From Amyloporia xantha (Eukaryota > Basidiomycota > Agaricomycetes > Polyporales > Adustoporiaceae), in NCBI GenBank assembly GCA_036971615.1, contig JAYKKR010000001.1:1798001-1862000 (forward strand): a DNA stretch of 64,000 nt, read 5' to 3'. Below, one piece after another: positions 57,796 through 64,000 of the stretch (the first letter of the stretch is position 1; the number at the start of each line of letters is the position of its first letter). The notes beneath the pieces were generated by a model. That model saw nothing but the letters and a program-made list of their open reading frames with translations, was not told the origin of the DNA and searched no databases. The position numbers and the translations under genes are program-made.

Positions 57796-60700
57796 TCACC
57801 AGTCAGGCCACAAGTCAAGCAAACCATTCCCTTCCTCTTCCGGGGCGTCGTGTTGCTTCATCCACCGATCAGGCACCTGCATCACCGACATTCAAGATGC
57901 TGCAAAAACAGCGATATTTCCGAAGCATACCAGTGGGAAGTAGCGCTCCATTGCACTCAAGAAGCGTTGCCTATATTGTCTAGGGCCGATGATTGTCGGC
58001 TCTCCCTTATGTGCGCCTCCTAAGAAGGTAGAATCCTTGACCCAACTTTCCAGCTTTTTGTCCCAGGTATATGTCCTAATATAGTCTAAACGAGAGTCAG
58101 CACAATCTGACTAAACACACGGAGGCTGTGGACTAACCCACGATACCGACAACAAGCTCATTCTTCATGCTATCGACACCGACGACCAAGGAGTAGTCCA
58201 TCACATTGATGTCGGCAAGAAATTTACTATCGTTGAAAAGAGAACCACGAAGAATTCGCTTTGAGTGCTCTCGCAAATAGAACGGTGTTAAATGGGCAGC
58301 TGACAAGGAATATCTATAACCAAGGTATGCTATCCGTAACCGAATGACGTACTTTCAACTAGATTCTCGTCAAGGAGCACCTCGTTTTCTCGACCAGTCG
58401 CATGCACATGGCGGTTGCGAGTTGAACCTTTTAAATCGTAAATCTACGAACCTATTTGAACAAATGCGCATTTTTAAGTAAATGTACCACAACATACCTT
58501 GGAAAATCGACGATCATAGAATAGGTTTTCCATAACAAGAAGGTTCATCTGCGTTGGCTTGGACCTACTGGACCCCTGGTGCTTCTGAGTCTTTCTGAAG
58601 GTTATTTTGAAGCAGCCAAAGATTTTAGCAAGGAGAGTCGGTCGCTGTAACAAGCGTCAATTCTGCATCAGAACCTGCAGTTTAACACACGGACATTGGC
58701 AGTCACGGCGGATGACATGTAGTCAAAGTAGGCAGGCGCAAATGTTTCCATGGCCTGCAGTTCGGCCCTCGACAACTCCTTTGCTATGAAGCGATCGTCT
58801 GCGTAGATTTCAGAAAAAAAGATCCAAAACAAATGGAAAAACATACTCACCAAGAGTCTTGAGAAATGCGGAACCAGACTTCCCCCCACTCGCGTTCCAC
58901 TTGACGCACCTTGCGAGAGATTCGATCATACTTCTCTCGCAGTCATAAGTTCGTCGAAGTGCGTCGAATTGCTCCGGATAAAGCACGGTACAGCTAATAG
59001 TCAATCCTCCGCTCTCAAAGGCTGATGGCAGGATTAGATGAGACCCATATAAAGGATCGAAGGATATGCTTACAGATGGCCCATGGCTGCTTTGATGAAG
59101 GTACTCGCAGTTCCTCAGTCGGATCCACTCCACCCGAGCTCTCCACGTTGACAACGCCCCAAGTAGACGTCGATTCCGCAATGGATCGATCATCAGGCAT
59201 GAAAGCTTCGCCGCCATCTGCTGAAAGTTTCGGCTCCTTCGCTTGGCGTTTCTCAGCTCTCGAGTTAATGAGCATATCTCGGTACTGGGGAGAGCTATCC
59301 ATCTCGGTTAGCGAACTTTTGTGACCCGTGTGACCAGACGACCTACTTCAGAGCCAGCGCGATGATAGACGTCGGTTCATCAATCCTGACGACCATGGAA
59401 GAGTTGCGGAAAATGTGTTCTGGATCAGACATAGGATCGTCACCATCCACATCTGTACGATGTCGAGGCTGTGCGACCTGCTGAGGCCAAAAGCCGGACA
59501 GCGCCTTCAGGATTGAATGTCTCTCATTACCAGGAGGACCGGCATCAAGTTCAGGTGTTGGCGACATCAGGGGCGCAGTTTCATGTGTCATGGCTGTCAA
59601 AATAGGAGAGTTGCTTACGGATGGGGAAGTCTCCTGTGTCGAACTTTCGATGGGAATATGCGGCAAACCTTGAGCAGTCTCTTCGGTAGCCTGGGTCGGA
59701 GCAGGAACCTCGGGCTCAGGACTGGGAACAGCAGGATTGTGATCTGACTGGGCGACAGTCTGCGAGGGAGTGGGAGATTCTATGCGTTTTTTTTCTGCCT
59801 GTTTACCTGCCTCTTCTTCGCCATCGCCCTCATCATCAGCCTCGCTAGAGTCTGAGCTGTCGGATTCGTCCCTTATTGCATCTTTAATGCTATCAAGGAC
59901 TTCAACTTTAGCACGCGCCGAGGCAACGGGACGGGGACGCCTCCCGCGAATGACAGCATAACGGCGACTGGCCCGCTCGTTATCTCGGTTCATCCGTTCG
60001 AAATGTTTCGCAATGTTTGAGACTTTTCCACCTACGCCTGGTTGCTTTCTGAAAGTGGATTTTGGTCCCGAGCTACTGGTAGGTCTCGTAGTAGGGGTTC
60101 TCTCTGCAGCTAGATTGCGGGCAGTAGCCTTTCCTTTCTTCTTGCCATTTGCCAGTATAGAATTTGACCTGGTAAGCGGTGGAGAAGCTTTGCTGGCCTT
60201 CGTAGTAGCATCCATGTTCGCGTGCGAAACCGAGGGTCGTTTGTCAGGAGAAGTTCGGCGTGAAGGATCGCGCGAATCAAAAGAAGACACTGCAGGGCCG
60301 GGGATACGACTGTTGTAAGGCGTTGTCCCCATTGGCCTTCGATGTGTAAGATATCGAGGTGCGATATTCGCTGCATAACTTGACTCAAAATCAGACATTG
60401 ACGATTTGCGGTTGACGAGCTGACGACGCGGCTTGTTGCGCACTCGTGGTGGCAATTCACTCGGAGTTTCTTGCTCACTTTCGTATACGGGAACGGCAGG
60501 CGCAAATGCCGTCTTCGTGAGTTCTTCTACACCCTGCGGCGGGAGGAAATCCTGATATTTCTTGACCAGATCGGCTACATTTGGATGATTCGATGAACGT
60601 CTCGGCAACTTGGAGACGTATCGTGTTATCCTTTCCATGTCTGTCCCATTCTGTTAAATTCGCGTCAAGAACATCGACAATCTCCCGAAAAAAAGATTAC

Positions 60701-63700
60701 CTCGTTAGAAGAAAGGGCAGTTTCACCAGACATTGTACCTCCACGACCTGCACCGATTGTGGAGTCACTTTCCGCATCAGACTTCGAAGATGTCTGGTGA
60801 ACAGATTTCTCAGTGATGGCCGCGCTTGCCTCGGGCGTCGGAATAACCTCCAGACCAGCAGTACTCCCTTCAGCATTATCGGGGGTACTCTCTTCAGTAG
60901 TATCAGCGATAGACTCGGATTCAGACGCGTCGGAGGTCGACGAGGTCGATGTGAACGAGTCACCCGTAACACGTCTCATAGTGATTGGCCTACTATCTTC
61001 CGCTTCCGACATGCTTTGTCGATTCTCGAGAGAACCATAATAATCTGACCTCCTGGGAAAAATCGCCCGAACAGAGCCGAAAGCAGAAGTCTTGCGACTA
61101 TCGCGGTCGAGAGGCTGCGCGACCCTCGGTTTCGGAAGTTTGTCGAAATCCTGCTGCCACGCAACGATCTTGTCCTGCCGATAGGCTCGCACCTGATTCA
61201 ACGCAAGAGTGTCCGTAGGGGATGTTTCCTTGTAGATCCTGTTGATGAGCTTCGTGATATCCTGCTTCTCCCATTCAGCTTTTGTGATTAACTGGTTGAT
61301 CTCCGCAGTCAGGTGAGCATCAGCTTCCTCGTCGCCAGTAGCTGCGTCTATGTTGATGAGCTTGAGATCGTCAACGAGGGCAGTATACCATGTGTTATTT
61401 CTGCGATGTAGTCGCTCAAAATCAGCATTCTTGATCTCCAGCCGCGTCTCTGGACGAATTCGGATGCGCATCGGAGGATACACAATCTCGTGGAGAACGA
61501 CAGGATCCGCCTGAAAGCGAACTGTCATTCCTTTGATGGCGAAGTATCTGATATGGTACTGATATATGTTATGTTGACAGCCTGCACCTTGAACGAGTTG
61601 TACATCTGCAGGATAGAAATGAAGTTCGAGGAACTTGGCGAACGAATATCTCTGCATCTCTGGAGATACCGGGATGAACGGTGTGGCTGACCCACAAACC
61701 CGGCAAGCACTCCAGGTTATAATGGTGTCTGGGGTATTCAGGAAGTAATTTGCTCGGTTGATGTGCCCGTCCCATTGCTCCACTGCGACAACGAGGCGTG
61801 TCTCGTTGTGTACATAGACCTTGCAATGGCGTGCGAGAGGCTGATTGCAGCTCTTGTTCTCGCAAATAGCCTTCGGGTCCAGAAACTTGACCAGGGTGTC
61901 CATGACTGCCTTCTCGATGAATTGACCGAGTGTACAGTCATTTTCCCCATAGAAAGTGATGTACTTCAATTGGGGAGGAAAACAAGAACGATGGAGACCC
62001 AGTTCAGTCATGGGTAAAATTGCCTCCCACAAGCTGATGCATTGGTACTTCTCGACATCAAAGTCATCATTATTCTTCCGCAAGTACCATTCCCAGATCC
62101 GACGCTGTTCTGCATGCTGCCATTTAACGTAGCTCAAACGGCTTTCGAGCGCAATATCCTCCACCGATTTCAACTGCACTGGAAGTTCTTCCGTAGCTGA
62201 GTATGGAAGAGGGGAAGCAGCAATCGCATTCGACGTCGTCGGAGTGAACTCAAAGTATCCGGGTCCATCCACAGGGGATGAACTGTGGTGCCTGATCACA
62301 GGCGTATCTGGCATTGCCGGAAGAGGAAGAGACTCGATCTGCGCTGCGACATCATCAGGATCAGGTGATGGAGGGGTTATAGTAGCCTGGGTGATAGTTT
62401 CCTCCTGTTCGTGATGTGAATGGCCCTTCTCTTCACGACGGATGACTTCATCCTCCCACTCCCTCTTAATGCGAGTTAGTTCGTCGTCGAGTTCTTTCAT
62501 TCGCCGAACAGGATGTGGAGGAGGAAAGCGGAGAGTAGCAGAAACTGAAATGAAGGTCCGCTGATACGGTTCCAAGGATTCCTGAATGCGACGTGAAAGA
62601 CGGATTTGTTCCGCATCTTCGTCCGGAAGATCCTCCATGTCCGTATCGGATGGCGAACGTTCAGAGACAACCTCTGCTAGTCCATTCACATGGGATGACG
62701 ACCCATAACCCATCGGGGTGGCGGTCGATTGTGAAGGTGTCGATGCGATCGAATATGACATTGGTGTAATCGAATCCGAAGCCTGAGTAGATGGCGTTGC
62801 TTCCGCGGTCAGGACGGGTAAGGTAATCACAGAGTCCTTCCAAAGATGGGTCTCTAGTCTTAAATTCCGCACAATGAAAGCGAGGAATCGCGTCACTTTC
62901 TTGATACGCCGAAGGGTGTCGATGTCACCGCCTCTCAGAACAATCGTGCAGCCCATCTCCGCATTGCATCCTTCAAACCGCATGTATGTCTTCCGCCGAC
63001 CGGGGATCAGAGGATGATCGTATGTCTGGATCCGGAAGCGTGCGCAATGCCCAAGACGAGGCTCCAAAGCGAGCTTATCCATAGATGAGAAGACATCACC
63101 CTGTGTCATGCGGGCGACGAACTGTATGGCCGATGGCTTTACCGTCCTCGCAACTGCTATCTTGTGCTTCGCCAGAGCGTCAAGCGCCAATCTCGAGACC
63201 GACTTCTCGGCCAATACAACATGCGGACGAAGAGCAGCAATCCGGCTAGCCAGGTTACCCAAATAATCTTTTTCCTGCCGCAGGATTTGCCCGAAGTGCA
63301 TATATTGTCCTTCGACTCTATGAAATTCGAGGGGGAATGTGACGAGCATGACTCTAGGGTTACGTTGCGTCCGGAGCATCTGCTTGTGGGCTACGTTCTT
63401 CGTGATAACGGCTCCATCAACGTATTCCGAGTCTTTAGGCGAGCCACCAGGAATCTTCTTGATCTTGACATACCGTCGAACATCCATGTCTGCACCCTGC
63501 CGCTGGGGATGAGCGGTGAAGGTCAATTCACGAGCAATCCGAAGGCTCAATTTCAGCAAAGTTTCCTCCCATTCACCGATGTTCGGGATCTGCTCCGCAG
63601 CTAACATCTGTCGCAGCATGATCCGCAGGTGGAACATAGATATCAGATTCAACTCCTGTGCATACCTGCTGGTATGTCAGTCAAGTCATTCTGTATACGC

Positions 63701-64000
63701 AACAGATGTCGGACTTACGCCGTACTCTCTCTCCTGGTACGCCATCCAGGTTCTCCTGTGCTGAAGTTTTCGCCCAATCGACTTTGCACACGGCTCCGAA
63801 TGAAAGGCGTAGCCACATCAAAATCAGCATAAGAATTGAATCTCGATCTCAGCATACCCGGACTCTCAAACGGATATGCCTGATCGGGGGAGCTGACCGG
63901 AAATTGCACCGAGCTCGTAGACCCGTCAATCGAGACAGGCACTGTCACAGGAAAATCAATGGGCGTATTACGACCAGGTCCGCTTGGCGAGTTCTCGTCA
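57796..64000 (-). CDS. FAB1: Fab1/PIKfyve phosphatidylinositol-3-phosphate 5-kinase, 5' part missing
   Basis: The gene enters from the right edge, so its 5' end (with the expected FYVE finger) is outside the window; at least 1,700 residues are present. A GroEL/TCP-1-like domain lies at about 63400-62820 ([40 protein letters not shown]). A Cys-rich Fab1 region is at 62000-61500 ([49 protein letters not shown]). The lipid kinase domain runs 59200-57800, with [21 protein letters not shown] and the ending [17 protein letters not shown]. It makes PI(3,5)P2 on vacuole and endosome membranes. A 1 kb exon (60700-63665) holds most of the middle. Low-complexity linkers separate the domains. Confidence 0.93.

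Noticed and set aside
1..64000. tRNA, rRNA, CRISPR or biosynthetic gene clusters
   Set aside because: Looked for T-loop-like and repeat-spacer patterns by eye and for core enzymes such as PKS, NRPS and terpene synthase; none was convincing. A tRNAscan run would be decisive for tRNAs.

Overview
The window looks like nuclear DNA of a basidiomycete fungus, most likely an Agaricomycete. Genes are dense on both strands, most are cut by many introns of about 45-65 bases, and the recognisable proteins are eukaryotic housekeeping families with basidiomycete features. No operons, CRISPR arrays, rRNA or tRNA genes were seen. All gene models are my own splice reconstructions from the bases. Coordinates run from start to stop codon and include introns.

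Left part (1-22.7 kb): a SIKE/FGFR1OP2-type STRIPAK coiled-coil protein (-), an R3HCC1-like RRM protein, a TPR protein, a Ser-rich unknown, a TA-flanked 1,047-bp fold-back transposon, an Nvj2/TEX2-type lipid-transfer protein, two disordered unknowns (one with a four-times repeated short motif), a golgin-like coiled-coil protein with duplicated exons (-) and a heterotrimeric G-protein beta subunit (-).

Middle (22.7-30.3 kb): a gene-poor stretch of about 7 kb. Its only convincing genes are two tiny single-domain double-stranded-RNA-binding (dsRBD) genes, each built from four very short exons.

Right part (30.3-64 kb): a small membrane-anchored protein, the splicing factor Sad1/USP39 (-), three mitochondrial-translation genes (Rsm22/METTL17, uL1m, mL40) with a 216-bp MITE between them, COP9 signalosome subunit 2 (-), a gene that splices into three dsRBDs followed by an F-box region (-), a UBA/UIM ubiquitin-protease-like protein without a recognisable catalytic Cys, TFIID subunit TAF2 with three C-terminal bromodomains (-), LTV1, and the 5'-truncated PI3P 5-kinase Fab1 (-).

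The most interesting thread is the dsRBD family. Five dsRBD copies in 18 kb (two standalone, three in the F-box gene) all carry a phase-1 intron at the homologous codon before the central beta hairpin. The 3xdsRBD-F-box architecture would link dsRNA recognition to an SCF-type ubiquitin ligase. That role is inference; the domains and splice signals are seen directly. Four GC-AG introns are also present, one of them in a standalone dsRBD gene.
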